DNA of 13,299 bases from NCBI GenBank assembly GCA_013336035.1, contig JAAXUL010000110.1:1-13299 (forward strand). Reading direction: 5' to 3'. Source of the stretch: Chloroflexales bacterium (lineage in GTDB: Bacteria; Chloroflexota; Chloroflexia; Chloroflexales; Chloroflexaceae). Positions 13,232 to 13,299 of this stretch are shown here, piece by piece. Every line of letters starts with the position of its first letter. Within the stretch, counting starts at the first letter, position 1. Both the position numbers and the translations under genes were made by a program. A model generated the notes under the pieces. That model was not told the DNA's origin and ran no database searches. It worked only from the letters and a program-made list of their open reading frames with translations.

Positions 13232-13283
13232 GATCGGCGATAGCGCCCGCCGCCCGCGGCCGACCAACCCGCGCCGCGCCGGC

Positions 13284-13299
13284 AGATCGGAAGAGCGTC
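13284..13299 (+). other. Illumina adapter sequence at contig end (artifact)
   Basis: The last 16 bases, AGATCGGAAGAGCGTC, equal the first 16 bases of the standard Illumina TruSeq universal-adapter complement (read-2 side). They are therefore not genomic. Sequence to the right of 13283 should be trimmed, and the ATPase upstream region is truncated there. Confidence 0.95.

Overview
This GC-rich window, probably a metagenomic contig, looks like a Chloroflexota (Roseiflexus/Kouleothrix-like) chromosome segment. That placement is inferred from composition, a hybrid kinase crowded with PAS and GAF domains, an MBG-type surface-protein remnant ending in an FLPL-like tail, and abundant IS200/IS605 debris. 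It is not proven. The last 16 bases match Illumina adapter, so the contig's right edge is artificial.

Bases 1-4100 are a mobile-element graveyard around one intact gene. The window opens in the last 127 nt of a group II intron, with complete domains V and VI. The intron interrupts an IS605-type tnpB, whose 3' exon and right end (probable omegaRNA) follow. Next come a broken minus-strand MBG surface-protein gene, a second tnpB fragment cut off by five 41-bp hairpin repeats, and a gene-free stretch of about 600 bp. That stretch holds three palindromes and a 99-bp tandem duplication in which each copy carries a strong Shine-Dalgarno and an 11-codon mini-ORF. An intact MFS exporter gene (2063-3373) follows, then a third, internally deleted tnpB relic on the minus strand that still keeps its structured right end.

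Bases 4103-8731 encode one 1542-residue cytoplasmic hybrid histidine kinase: PAS-like, GAF, PAS, GAF, three PAS, HisKA, HATPase and two receiver domains. A convergent spacer (8732-9078) holds an amidase C-terminal remnant.

Bases 9079-13189 are a minus-strand two-gene operon. A CtpE-like P-type cation ATPase lies upstream and is probably translationally coupled (7-nt gap) to an alpha/beta hydrolase carrying an N-terminal membrane domain. A near-palindrome just upstream of the ATPase start is a candidate operator.

The most unusual items are the group II intron inside tnpB, covariation between the two tnpB right-end RNAs, the hairpin-repeat array in a tnpB fragment, and the duplicated SD-plus-mini-ORF cassette upstream of the exporter.
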